DNA from: Agelaius tricolor
Taxonomy: Eukaryota > Chordata > Aves > Passeriformes > Icteridae
DNA: 64,000 bases
Assembly (NCBI GenBank): GCA_023055355.1
Contig: JALJCS010000001.1
Coordinates: forward strand, 103,977,881-104,041,880
Reading direction: 5' to 3'
Positions 49,482-61,131 of this stretch are shown one piece after another; position 1 is the first letter of the stretch, and each line of letters opens with the position of its first letter. The notes under the pieces are model-generated. The model saw only the letters and a program-made list of their open reading frames with translations. It was not told the origin of the DNA and searched no databases. Made by a program: the position numbers and the translations under genes.

Positions 49482-49799
49482 CTTTTATTTAATTTTATGA
49501 AGTCTGCAATCTTCTGCTTTGATAATGGCTTCCAATTTTTGTATAAGTATTTAATCAACACAGTATTTTGTCTCAAAAGGAGACAATGAGAGCTCTTTAA
49601 TAAAGAGCTGAAAGACACTCGCCTTGGAGACACCTCCAGCTGTCCTATTTCAAAGATTTACTGATGCCAAAAAGACTAGTTCAACCCTCCAAGTTCTATT
49701 AGTTATCTGAATAAATAATCAGTTTTACTAAATTACCTAAATTACTAAATTTACATGTTTGACATGACAATCTGACATTGATAATCCACACATAAGTTG

Positions 49800-50025
49800 C
49801 TTCAGTGGAGATTTAGATTTATTATAATGAAAAAATTCTTCACCAAAAAGTTTATCAAGTGTAGGAATAGGTTTGCCAGGGAAGAAGTTGAGTGAGAGGT
49901 GTTTAAAAGACATTTAGATGTGGCACCTGAGGATGTGGTTTGGTGGTGGACATAGCAGCGCTGGGTTTAAAGATACCTAAAACATTTTTCAGCCTAAATG
50001 ATCTCTTTCTGCCATTACCATCAAT
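49800..50025 (+). mobile_element. CR1 LINE 3' fragment
   Basis: Plus-strand CR1: GATTTAGATTTATTATAATG, 'AAAAAATTCTTCACCAAAAAG', AATAGGTTTGCCAGGGAAGA, AGTTGAGTGAGAGGTGTTTA, AAAGACATTTAGATGTGGCA, CCTGAGGATGTGGTTTGGTG, then AATGATCTCTTTCTG. The last bases of the CR1 terminus are lost. About 225 bp, diverged. Confidence 0.85.
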
Positions 50026-53000
50026 ATTCAAACTGTATTTTTCTTTCCCTTTTCTTTTGTGCTATTCATTTTCATACCCTTAAGAAAATGCAATTTTGTT
50101 TAAAGTTCGGATTTTATTCACTTTCTTTCTGCTCCATAGACAGACTCTTGCTGATTTGATCTTTCCAAAAGTATATTCCAAATTTGTATTTCAATTTTTT
50201 TCCTCTTTACAGAATTGGTTGACTGGCTTCAGTGTACTCAGGAGTTATAATTGTTGAAAATTTTAATTTAAATTCTTTCAATATTGCTATGCCAATTAAG
50301 AATAAAGCATTGTTCTGCTCTTATATTTTTCTGGAGGAGGAATTCTCTTATGATCTCAAGTATATACTTTTCTTTTCACACTAAATTCTACCAAATTCAA
50401 CAAACATTATTGCATTTTAATTGAGAAAAATAGTAGTCTATTTTGAATGAGTACTTCCCATTTATGAATAATGACTATAGGCACAAAACAACCATTTGTT
50501 TCAGTTACTGCTAAATGAAAGAAGAAAAAAATATTCTTTCTCAAGAAAATGTAAAAATGTGCCCTCTGTATTAACAATATGTTTATCGTTATATAGTTTG
50601 CCTAATGTCAGAAAAAGTCTAAACACATCTATCATTATTACATGTAGTGGTTTACAGCTTAGGTCATCTGTCATAGTATGTGGTTATTATACATCAAAGG
50701 TCAGATCTATATCAGGAAAATGGAAAATCCATTTTCTGTGCATCATATTTTTTAGCACTTGACTTGTTTCAATCCAAAGTGTTTAATGCATACTTTTACA
50801 ATGTAATTACATGTTAAAGAATACACTTTTAGAAGTTTGCTGAAGGTAATATAAAAAATGTAATGAACATTGAATTCTAGAGAGCAGCTGATAAAAAAAT
50901 GCTCTCTCTGTGCTTACATGAGGTGAGGGTATTGCCCTGTGATTTTGAAAGGGAAGAGGAGCTGTGCCAAAAAGGCCAGAAATAAACAATCAGCTGTAAA
51001 AATACGCAGGCAGCAAAGAGTGGCTTCCAAGCACTTGCAAGCTAAGAGTTCACTTCTGCTATATGACAAAGGACATTTAAGTATAGAAATACCAGCAGAG
51101 TGATGGTGCTGCAAATCAGGATACCGGCGTACTTGGGCAGATTAGTCAGCTGTTTGTGCAGTTGCTTGTTGCCTATGGGACTCCAGAGGATTAATTACAC
51201 TGTGGCAGCAGGACTCTTCGTTACTTAGTTTTGTCTGTACAAGTAATTGAGGGAGCAGCAGTGAGCAGAGGTGCTGCTGAGACCATAATAAAGACAGACA
51301 GAGAGGGACAGCCATGCCCTGTCAACACAGCCACACACCACAGTGCTGTCCCAGAAAGGGGAACTGGGGAGCAAATCACACATTTTCCCTGAATTTAAGG
51401 TTCAATTCTGGTGCTCCAAGATAAGTTGCTCTGGTTAATTGAAGGCAACTTATGTAAATAGAGCAATAAAGAATTCTAGATGGTGCCAGAATCATTATTG
51501 TTTTAATCCAAAGTAGAGCACCTTAGGTCAGATCATCCCAGATCCAGCCCTTAGGTCAGATTTGCGCAGTGCAACTACATCAACAGCTATATGAACTTCC
51601 ACCAAATGAGAATCAAAGGAGCTGAGTTTAGGAGCTATGGCTCTTTGATTCGAGCCCAGAATATCTTAAATTTTACATAACTCTTAATTGAATAGTCTTC
51701 ATGAAGATGTTGGTAAGCTTGTCTGCACAGATACAGGACAAATTATCCCTTTATTAAAAAGTACAAGTTTTTAAAAAGTAGAAACAATAACTCTTATAAT
51801 TGTTAATTATAAATAGAAATATTTATTTACATATTATGCAAATGTTTCAGACCATGGTGCCCAGTCTGGTGCTGTGATACATATTAGGTACATAGGATTG
51901 ACAGAACTTTTCAATTAATTTAAGCATGTTCATAGTACAGAATTACATGCCTTCTGAGGTTGCTTCACCCCCATGCACTTTGGATTCTTCCTGTCCCTCT
52001 TGCCAAAAAAATTTAGCTGTTTCTAAAGAACTTCCTTAATTGTAGGTCCTTTGTATATACTCAATATAAATACAATCAATGTTTTCTGTCCTTGTGCAAT
52101 CATTTTAAAGTCAGTTATTAGTACATTTATACTAAAACACTGTATATAAATAATGAATTTTCCTTAGCTATGTCAGTTTGCTTTTGATTAGTTGCAGTAC
52201 AACTTTGGGTTCAAGACCACATGCTCTTGATAGTCTCCTTTTTGATAGAAAAATATCACAAAAGAGACACAGAAAAGGTTTTGAAAAATACTGATCATCT
52301 TGCAGATGAAACTAAGTGGAAGATAGTGGCTTATGGAGGACTAAGGAGCACAGGCATGCAGCAGGCAGTGGAAAACTGTTGGATGTTGGATGAAATAGGA
52401 GTAAATCAAGAAAGCAGACAGAGCCTATGGTAACTATTGCACCAGGTGGCAGAATGACTCAACAAGTACTAGGCCCATCATACTTTATTTGAAAGGAGAT
52501 TTCAAACAAAGAACAAAACAAGAATTTCTGTTCTTGACTTTTCAGAGGCCAATAATACCTATTGCAGAAGACATCAATATATTTTCCAACCTATATTGTT
52601 ATGTAATACTAAAGTCACTCTGTATTACAAAACCTGGACTTGGGCACATTATAAGGCTGCACATGCTAACAAGGATTTTGTTAGTTTCAAATTCATTTAG
52701 TAATTTATTTTTTAATTCTGAGTTTCTTAAGATTTTTGGTTTATTTTGTGGACTTTTTTCATCTTTGCACCAATGTTTTATCACTTCTGTATTCATATGC
52801 ACGAGAAGAAATAGACGAAGAATTTTCACATGATGTCTGGCAGCAAAGAAATGAAAAGCATCACACTGCAACAAATTTAATATATTTTATAGGCTAGGTA
52901 TAAAGAGGTATTATAACAGGAAAGAGATGGTATCTAATGTACTGTGAAAAAGTAATGTCAGGAAGAACAGTTAAAAACTCTTCAGATCCCCTTTCTCTAC

Positions 53001-56000
53001 ATCAAATGGGGCTTTTACTCTTTCAAAGGCATATGCTCTTTCAGCTACTCCTTTGAATGCCTTTGCAAGAGTGAAAGTGAGTACAAAAAAACCTTATATG
53101 TGATGAAAATTATTTTTACTTGAAAACCTTTTTCCAAATTAGCAGAATATTATAAGTTTGTGAGCGGCATATTTATAGAGAGACTTGTGTGGAATTCTAG
53201 TGTTCTAATGGATACAACCAACTTACCTTTTCACTTGGATATAATAAATTTTATTTCATCTTCCATTTTTTACAGCTACTAAAAAGTAAATTCTGAAAAT
53301 TCCTTCAGTAACTTCACAAGCTCTACCTACCTGAGTATTGATATTTCTAGAAATATTTTAGGCCTCTCATTCTCTCAGTTGAAAAAATTACAGTGTCAGC
53401 CACAATTTTCATAAACTGGAATCAACAAATACCCCTAGTACCCTTTCTTAGCTTTTTATTATGGCAGCTGTTCTCAAAGCTGCAACGAAATTAATCATCA
53501 AGGCAGCAAAGATATACAGGGTCTGATGTAAACTACTGCAACAAAGACATCTAAATTAAATAAGCAGGTAGTGAATTTCAGCTAGTTTTGTAGGTCTTGG
53601 CTTATAACATATGGCATCAAGCACAGGGGCTCATGGCAGGAAAACATGATAATAATTAGATGACTAGAAAAAGTAACTGGGTTCAGTAAGATAACAAACA
53701 CAAGGACCTCTGGCAGAAGATCTGAAGGGAAGTGTTTAATGTTGTTATCCCCTCTTCTCTCCTTTAGAAGTGCAAGCCTTTGATCAGTTTTTCATAGGTG
53801 TGATGTTAAAGAATTTTTATATTATGAGATTTCACAACATTGTATTTTTTTTTTCTGTGTGAAACTACTTACATATGGTATCTTCTAGTTTTTCTCTCTT
53901 ATATAGTGAACAAACACACAGATACACATATAAGAACACATACTTTCATAGTATTTTCTCTGTGATCATTAATAAAGATGAGCATTTGGTTTTTCCCACA
54001 AACCCTTGGGAAGTGGCTGATGGGAACAACCTCCTGAGTCTGGAAGTCTAGCCTATTCTTGACTCTGAAGCATCTGTCCTATACTACTCCATGAATAAAT
54101 ATTTCAAAAATCCATAAAGTAAGGTTACCATAAGTTGACTCCAGAGTACCTTTTAGCACAGCTCAGAAATTATTTGAAACCATTTCTCTCATGCTAAGTA
54201 CTTCACTGCCTCATATATGGTATCTAACAGATTTATTTGCTTTGTCACATAGACAGCACTTTATTTTTCATGAATATTAGTGGCTTAACCCTACCTAATT
54301 TCTTCACTCTAAAATAATTCTTAATCTACATTGTGGGGTTTTAATTTTTTAAGGAAAACCAGATCTTTCTCAATGAGCTTATTGAAGAAACTAAATTACC
54401 TGGCTTGTGCTAGAGATAGCTCAGCTGTGCTGTCAGTTGTGTTGTGAGACATGAAAGTGGATAATTTCATATATGTGATGTAGCTAAACCCAAGAGGATA
54501 TGATTTCTATTTACCTCAGCTGTTTTACCAAATGTGCCCATTTAGCATTAAAATAGTTAAATAAAATCTCTTTAATACTCTAGGACAGGGTAACTATGAA
54601 TCATACTCATCTGTGTTTTTCCTTATGACATTTTATGTATCTGTTTATATGCTCTTACTCTGGCTAAAGTCCTACAATGTACTGTACTTCATCCTTATTA
54701 TTGGAAAATAATCTGAAAATACTGAGTGCTGTGACCCCTGGGAGCAGGAGAACATCAACAGCCAGTGAAGAACAATCTGCATGCTTGCAATACAAAGAAG
54801 GATATATTGGTTGTGGGGAGTTCATCCAAATTAATTGTGCCAGCCAATAAGAAGACGCCATCAATTATTTGTTGAGCTTGAAAAACATTGCTGTTATGAA
54901 AAACAGACTTCTCCAAACAATAGAGTGAAATAAAATTCTCACATGTGGAATAGAATTGTAGTCAAACAGAAGTTACTCTGAAGTATGGCAGCTATATACT
55001 TGTTTAAAATAATTACTATTTATTAAAACAGATAAAATAAGAGGCAGAAAGAAAATTAATTAATAAACAGGGAATCTAGCAGTAAGTAAAAAAAAGTGCA
55101 TATATTAGAAGTTTATGCATAATGCACAGCAAGATAAAAAAAATGAATCAGAATATTTAACTGATGATTGTTTTGACATCTCTCAAAATGAAAAGAAGTG
55201 TTGATGATGACTGAAAGAAGTGAAGGGCAAAAGCTGAAAGAAGTAGGAATGATTTCCTGTGAAGAAAGAAGACAGCTTTTTTTACAAAACCCCACCAGAA
55301 ACACAGCCAAAAGCAGCACTAAAGGCACTTTCTGCTTTGGAGCAAGTGGTGGAAGATAGAGATCAGTTGTAGGAAAATGAGCCAGAGGTTACAAGCTGAA
55401 TTCCATGTTCCCATGAAACAAAAACCAGAGGAAAAACGATATTATAAGTAAGATATGGAAATCCTATGCAATGAAATGTGAATGCAATAAAGAGTGATAT
55501 CATATATGGTCATCCTAGTAGTCACTGCCAGCTTTGGTTCATATTAGTACACATTGATTTACCACTCCCACCTTTGTTAGAAGGGGTGTCTCTCACCAAA
55601 AACCTTCAAATTCTATAAAAACAAATTGAGCTGTAAGACCAAGAAATTGCTTCAACTGTCAGCTCAAAAGCTGTTGGAAAAGAGAAATTGTTTAATCTCA
55701 GATTAATTTATTAATGCTCTATTGCTCTTGGAAACAAAACCAAAACCACCTGCAGCTAAGATACATAGGAAGCCAAACAAAAAACTAGATATAGTTTATT
55801 TGTTCCTGGTTAGTAATTTAGCTGAATTTCACATATCAAGTTTTGTGTTCAGTGTCTGTAGCAGTACAATTCCAGTATAACAATCTGTTTAATAATACCA
55901 GACCCAGGAACAGGCTTGGATTTGGTGTGTCCTCTGAAAAGAAAGTTCAGGAATTCAATTTTCAAGCAACTCAGTAGCAGGCCATCAACAGAAAATTAAT

Positions 56001-57024
56001 TTTCTCAAAAGTTATTACGTTCAAAAGGCTATCCCTAAATGTGGGAAATTTCCCATTTCCATAATTGAATTTTCACTTGATGCCATTATGTATAGTTCTG
56101 CAAAAGAAAATTTAATCCAGTTTAACATTCCATGACATAAAGTATTCATTGATTTAAAACAAGACAAAAACACACTAGTATCAAATGTTAAATTGCAACC
56201 AATGCCAAAGGCAGAAAGGGATAAAATATAAATACAGTATTTTTAAAAATAATTTTTTAATCATATAACTTTTATGCAACCAGCAGAAAAATTACTTTAA
56301 CTAAGCATTATTTGTCTTAGAATTTGATCTGAATTATCTTAATGAGAAATTCAATTCAAGCAAACATCTGTTTCAGAAAAATCAGAAGGATTTTTACTTC
56401 TTGAAATACATCTAGAAAACAAAAATATATGCCAGCTTTCTATCAGCAAATGAAGTGCCTTAGAAGACAGCATGGAATACTAACTGAAACTTACAGAAAT
56501 TAAACAATTTTGCATTTTGAAAAATGCATTTTAATTCTAGTCAAACCGATATGGATGTAACTGTAAATCTATGAAATAAAAATATAACATTAACAGTAAC
56601 AGGTAACTACCATAAATTCCAAAGTACTGTAATGTTTGCCTTAATAAAACCATTAATAATGACAGCAAAAAAAAAAGTGTATAACTCTAGCACACAAAAG
56701 ATGGATTATATGATCTTACACTTCATGACATGTATGCCTTGACTAATCTTTCTATTCTAAAATGCAACATGGTTAATCCAATGTTGTTCCTTCCCACCAA
56801 GGTATATTTTCCTATGTGTTTCTGCAGGCATCCTTTTTGTGGGAGATGTAGATGACAAGAATGCAATATACCTGTGAACAAGTATGGAAAAACTCATTCA
56901 TTATTAGGAAAAATGAGCTGCAACAGAAGTGGAAGCAGACATCAAATTTACATGCATCAAAACCAACAAAAGCATGAGGACAGAAGAGAGGATCTGAATG
57001 TAGAGAATTATTTACTAATGGGGA
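50026..57024. other. Anonymous AT-rich DNA, no gene seen
   Basis: About 7 kb with no transposon that I can name confidently. 50.88-51.42 kb is richer in G+C than its surroundings and non-repetitive, with no domain or RNA family visible. A foldback lies at 53012-53077. ORFs reach 114 codons (52489-52833) with no recognisable domain. Confidence 0.5.
53012..53077 (+). other. Pre-miRNA-like hairpin
   Basis: Two 21-nt arms (53012-53032 and 53057-53077) are complementary at 19 positions, with a 24-nt loop. In plus-strand RNA one of the two differences is a U:G wobble and the other a U:C mismatch near the middle. The core is CAAAGGCAT against ATGCCTTTG. The size resembles a short pre-miRNA, but a hairpin alone does not show that a microRNA is made. 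No TA or target duplication marks a MITE. Confidence 0.3.
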
Positions 57025-57430
57025 AGAGCCATGGAATAATGTAATCCTTTAAACTGGAAAAGACCTTTAAGATCATCAAGACAAAGAGTTTACCCAGCAC
57101 TGCCAAGCCCACCACTAAATCATGTCCCTAATGACACATCTATTTTTCCTTTAAGTACCTCCAGGGATGGTGACTCAGCCAGTCCTTTGGGAAGCCTATC
57201 CAGACTCCTCTTTCTTTTGTTAGGGTGGAAATTTAAATTTAAATTTAAAGCAGAGCTTTCCTACCCTCTTGCAGACAAATACTCCTGCTCAAACTGGTGC
57301 CACATGTAAACTGACTGAGGGTGCACTCAAAACCCTCATCCAGATCATTGATAAAGTTATTAAACAGAACTGTGCCCAATACAGAGCCCTGGGGAACACC
57401 ACTTGTTACAGGATGCGAGCTGTAAAGAGA
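57025..57430 (-). mobile_element. CR1 LINE with internal deletion and (AAATTT)n junction
   Basis: On the minus strand this copy begins in the ORF2 reverse transcriptase (57430 down to about 57270) and then passes directly to the CR1 3' region (57205 down to 57025: reverse complement of 'AAAAGACCTTTAAGATCATC', 'CCCAGCACTGCCAAGCCCACCACTAAATCATG', 'ACCTCCAGGGATGGTGACTC'). Between the two lies a short unrelated stretch with a palindromic (AAATTT)3 run at 57231-57248. More than a kilobase of CR1 is missing. The orientation and order are as in an intact element, so an internal deletion is the simplest reading. Confidence 0.8.
57285..57430 (-). pseudogene. CR1 ORF2 reverse transcriptase fragment
   Basis: Minus-strand translation gives '[14 protein letters not shown]' followed by '[18 protein letters not shown]', which is the conserved CR1 reverse transcriptase block leading to the catalytic FADD box. 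Here the box is damaged: the residues after 'SQF' read 'TCGT' where ADDT is expected, so both catalytic aspartates are lost. Only about 45 codons of the domain survive. A fossil, not a working enzyme. Confidence 0.85.
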
Positions 57431-58509
57431 AGAAATAGCTTGGAAATATTTGACTATGACTAAGTAAAAATGTTCAAGGAGGAAAGAAATAGGAAAAAGA
57501 AAAAGGCAAAAAATAACCTCATATTCCAAACATTGGTAGAGACAAAATCAGAAAATATTCTGTAATTATTTTTTTAATATTTTACTAATTCAAGATATTT
57601 CCAACAAATAATATTGGGATACTATTGAAAATAGCATGTCTACTTACAGTTGTAGTAGTGTTATTCCTAAACTGAGTTTTCCCAAACTCTCTTCTCTGAT
57701 CAGGTTCAAGTCACACCATATCTGTAACATGTTATCATTGAAAAATAAGATCCTACCTTAGAAATCAGTCCAACAACAAAACCTTTGACAGTCAGGAAAG
57801 TCTTGTTCTGTTTGATTTGGTTTTAAACCCAAATGAGTTAACTGCTTTTGAAACTAAACCGTAGCAAATCCAAAATTATCAAAGTATTGATGGAAATGCT
57901 AGTGATTAGTTCCCAGTCCAGAAGACTGGAAATCTTAATGGCCTATATTAGGGGAAAAAATGTCTTTCTCTAAGCTTCACTCTAACCAAGTCTCACATGA
58001 CCCCACATAAAACAACTGCCATGGGTTTTTTTAACAGAGCACATTAATAGAGTATAGTAATGAGTGTGTAATGATCTTTTGTTAAAGGAGATAAAGCATA
58101 ATTTCATGTTAAGAATCATATTCAAGGGACAAGCTAGTGTGTCAGTGATTATTTTTTCTTCAGAAATGAGCATTTTTTGTCACTTAATATGACGGACAAT
58201 AGACATGGATCATACAACAAAATGCAAAAATGTTTTCTGTTTGCCTATTTAAAAGTGCAAAAAAGGTTTATGCTTAGCAAGATGAACAACTGTCTACTGT
58301 TATTTAAAGCACCTAGAACCAACATGCCTTTCTTCCTCATTCAACAGTGACAAGCCTGGATGTTTCCATACACAAACTCAACTTTCCTTCTTCACATAAA
58401 AAATGTATACAGTTTAATGAAATATATTTGAGTCTGCTAATCATTTTTTATACATTTGCTCGCAATAATAATTCATAAGGACTTACTTTAACCTTTAGAT
58501 ACTTTAACC
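57431..58509. other. Anonymous AT-rich DNA, no gene seen
   Basis: Between two CR1 copies. No recognisable repeat, RNA or coding region; ORFs are about 63 codons. Confidence 0.55.
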
Positions 58510-58990
58510 TTTTAGGAACTTTAATAGTCCTCTGCAAAGTTCTGGGCCCCCACACCATGCAAAACTTTGCAGTTCTGGAGCGTGTCCAGAGAAGGACATT
58601 GGAGATATTGAAGGGTTTAGAGACCAGAGGAACAGTGGCTGAGGGAGCTGAAGGTGTTCAGCTTGGAGGAGTCGTGGGAGACACCTTATTGCCCTCTCCA
58701 ACTGCCTGAAAGGAAATTGCAGCCAAGTGGGGGGTCACACTCTTCTCCCAGGCATGTATCACACAGTCATGGAATCAGAATATTCTGAGTTGGAAGGGAC
58801 CCACAAAGACCATCATAGTGAAAGGAAAAGAGGAAATGGCCTCAAGCTGTACCAGGGGAAGTTCAAGTTGGATATTATAAAGAATTTTTCCATTAAAAGA
58901 GTTGTTAAGTATTGGAAAGGGCTGCCCAGGGAAGTGGTAGAGTCACCATTTTCTAAAAGGTCTATTCCAACCTCACTGATTCTATGATCT
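58510..58990 (+). mobile_element. CR1 LINE 3' copy with a nested CR1 tail
   Basis: Plus-strand CR1: 'TTCTGGAGCGTGTCCAGAGAAGGACATTGGAG', 'AGTGGCTGAGGGAGCTGAAGGTGTTCAGC', 'GACACCTTATTGCCCTCTCCAACTGCCTGAAAGG', 'CACACTCTTCTCCCAGGCA', then after an insert (58758-58815) 'AAGAGGAAATGGCCTCAAGCTGTACCAGGGG', 'GGGCTGCCCAGGGAAGTGGTAGAGTCACCAT', and finally GGTCTATTCCAACCTCACTG with ATTCTATGAT. Part of the segment before the terminus ('CCTGGAGGTGTTTAAAA...' in the consensus) is deleted near 58953. The ORF at 58727-58987 is only this element. Confidence 0.92.
58758..58815 (-). mobile_element. 58-bp CR1 tail inserted in another CR1
   Basis: CACACAGTCATGGAATCAGA, ATATTCTGAGTTGGAAGGGA, CCCACAAAGACCATCA is the reverse complement of a CR1 3' terminus. 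It sits in the middle of a plus-strand CR1, which is continuous once it is removed ('CCCAGGCATG...AGTGAAAGGAAAAGAGG' for consensus 'CCCAGGCAACTAGTGACAGGACAAGAGG'). So this is a separate, extremely 5'-truncated insertion, younger than its host. Confidence 0.8.
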
Positions 58991-59138
58991 TATACACGTA
59001 AATCTTAGATTTAGAAAAGAAAGGAAAGAATCAGACTTTATAAGCAACAGACTTTATACTATCTTCATGAAATTTATTTTTTTTTCTAATTCTGCTAAGG
59101 ACAATCCTGTATGTATAACATTTACTTAGGCATTAGTT
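58991..59138. other. Short spacer between CR1 copies
   Basis: About 150 bp of AT-rich sequence; nothing recognised. Confidence 0.6.
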
Positions 59139-59430
59139 TCATAGAAGCACAGAATAGTTTCAAGGGACCTCTGGAGATTGTCTAGTCCAACTGTCCTGCT
59201 CAAAGCTGGATCAGCTAGAAGGGGCTACTTGGAGCTGTGTACAGTTGGGTTTTACCTGTCTTCAGGGATGGAGTCTCCACAGCAGCCCTGAGAAAACTGT
59301 TCCACTGTTCAACCACCCTCGCAGAAAAAGAAACAGAAAAAGATCTCATATTCAGACAGAACTTTTTGTGTTTCAATTTGTGCTCTGTTTTTCTAGTCTC
59401 TAATTGACTAGACACCACTGGCAAGAGTCT
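59139..59430 (-). mobile_element. CR1 LINE 3' fragment
   Basis: Reverse complement of a CR1 3' end: TCATAGAAGCACAGAATAGT, TTCAAGGGACCTCTGGAGAT, TGTCTAGTCCAACTGTCCTG, 'CAGGGATGGAGTCTCCACAGCAGCCCTGAG', 'CTGTTCCACTGTTCAACCACCCTC' and, near the truncated end, 'TTTGTGTTTCAATTTGTGCTCTG'. This belongs to the same 3'-end type as the copy at 675-840. The minus-strand ORF at 59215-59424 is CR1 sequence. Confidence 0.9.
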
Positions 59431-59559
59431 ATTAGTGAAAATAACAATAATTTTCTCAGTGGGGAGACAAAGATATAAAGTACACTTCTTTGACAGAATT
59501 AGAATGATAAAGGTAACCTTTACAGGGAGTGAGAATAAAGCAACACTGATAGATGGAAT

Positions 59560-60120
59560 TAGCCCAGGAACAGTGCTGAGCTTACCTAACCTGCTTCACA
59601 GTATATAAAATAGATTCCTCTTTGTCGAGTCCTTGTAAGGCCACAGATGCTGCCTTGTCTCAAATTCTGGGCACCATATTTCAAGTCACTATCAGTTGAA
59701 ACAAAGCATGAGAAAAAAAAATGGCAGTGGGAGTTCTATAGGCAGGCCCTCTCAGGAGCACCTGAATGATCTAGTTTACTTACCCTGGGGTAGAGAAGAC
59801 TGCAAGAAAAAAGAGACAGCTACAAGATAATATTCATGATATACACAATGCATAAATACACTTTCTTTTCCTAAAGAGATTTGTTCTTCATGCCTGTGTG
59901 AGACAAAACTAGAATAATACTTTTGCACTGCAGCAAGGAAGATTCAGATTAGATATTAGAAAAAATGTATCTTTTGCAAAGGTAATGGAGCAATGTATTA
60001 GATTGCTCTGGAAAGCATCAATCTCTAAAACTGCAAACGTGGAAATATATATTAGGAATGACATAAATATGGTTCCCTGGTGAACACAGTCTAAATGACC
60101 TCTCAAAATTCACATAGTAT
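59560..60120 (+). mobile_element. Old CR1-like LINE fragment
   Basis: Strongly decayed plus-strand CR1-type sequence: GGCCACAGATGCTGCCTTGT, AAATTCTGGGCACCATATTT, 'CCCTCTCAGGAGCACCTGAATGATCTAG', CCTGGGGTAGAGAAGACTGC, 'CACTGCAGCAAGGAAGATTCAGATTAGATATTAG', and a final CTAAATGACCTCTCAAAATT. It is older than its CR1 neighbours. Ends are approximate. Confidence 0.65.
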
Positions 60121-60377
60121 TATGAACCTACAATATTAAAATTGAATAAACATGCACTTGTTAATTATACATGCATTTAAATAAAGCTAATCTTTACTGA
60201 TTTAAAAATAAATTAAGAAGCATCAATTTATCTCTTGACAAAAATGAAATGAAATATTGTTTCACCAGAGGAAGGACTAAAATTATTATAAATACTTAAG
60301 AGTAAAACCTAAACCTGGATAAAATTCAGGAACTGTAACTTATGTGATGTTTTTCTTAAGACCTGAACTAAAAATAA

Positions 60378-60407
60378 ATTATTCTGTTCCCTGAGGAACA
60401 GAATAAT
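60378..60407. repeat. 13-bp perfect inverted repeat, 4-base loop
   Basis: ATTATTCTGTTCC (60378-60390) and GGAACAGAATAAT (60395-60407) around CTGA. Could extrude as a cruciform or fold as an RNA hairpin. No terminator-like function is expected in a vertebrate, and no element is attached. Confidence 0.9.
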
Positions 60408-61094
60408 AACTGGAATCAGTTCTTTGTTGCAGAAATTAAGGCAACACTGCTGTGTTGTTGATGCTGACTGAGTATTTTAAGCTTCCTTAATCTATTTCTT
60501 CCTAGATCTATGATTTATGACATCTGAGGACTGACCTTTAAATTTCCACCCTAACAAGCAGGTTATTTGCACTCCTTGGAAATAAAAAATAAAGGCCTCC
60601 AGGCCAGTAAGTATTAACTTCTTTAAGCATACCACACTGTCTCACATACAGCCTCCTAGAAGATGTGACAAGAAACACTATTAAAGGTCCAACTATTTCC
60701 TATTCTTCTAAAATAAATCTAATTTATACAATCTAATATACCTTGTTTTTTGGCTTAACAGCTATTTTTAATGGCAGCAGAAAACTACCCTTTTGAATTA
60801 AACTGGATTCTAAAATGTAGTGCAGCAAGGAAAAACATAAAATTATTTTTCTTGAACATGACTATGAAATAAACAGACCTATTATTCTTAGTTTTTCAAA
60901 CACTACACATATAAATTTCCTTTCTACTAACAAACTACAAATGTCAAAATTTCTCTTATTATCTCTTAAGAAATATGACATTGAAATTAATGGAAGCATT
61001 TATTTAGGTGGGTTTTTTTTGTTATAGAAAAGCTGGAGTTCTACAAGACAGATATTATAAACTTTGAGTCTGGGATCTGGGGACTTGAAATCCG

Positions 61095-61131
61095 TGTGTC
61101 TGCAGACACATATGTCCACATACACGTGGAC
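61095..61131. repeat. Two adjacent palindromes
   Basis: TGTGTCTGCAGACACA (61095-61110) is a perfect 16-bp palindrome containing GTCTGCAGAC, which carries SMAD-type GTCT/AGAC boxes on both strands. It is followed by GTCCAC (61114-61119) and GTGGAC (61126-61131), an inverted repeat around ATACAC. Possible regulatory site or chance. Confidence 0.75.

Larger units (their letters stand above)
40821..49799. other. Anonymous AT-rich DNA, possible conserved elements, no gene seen
   Basis: About 9 kb without a recognisable transposon. ORFs of 126-134 codons (41130-41534 minus, 42512-42901 minus, 44391-44771 plus, 44914-45312 plus) show no known domain and are no longer than chance allows. Contains a purine tract (44797-44866), an A/C-rich tract (46206-46243), a (GTTT)n run (49458-49481) and a motif cluster at 46770-46826. 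The absence of transposons over 9 kb is compatible with regulatory DNA but does not prove it. Confidence 0.5.

Noticed and set aside
52250..52440. Frame with 'HLADETKW', loosely like the LINE reverse transcriptase 'FADDTKL' block
   Set aside because: Only a few residues agree and nothing on either side continues the similarity; too weak to call.
56509..56529. TGCATTTT/AAAATGCA inverted repeat
   Set aside because: Short arms in low-complexity sequence; likely chance.
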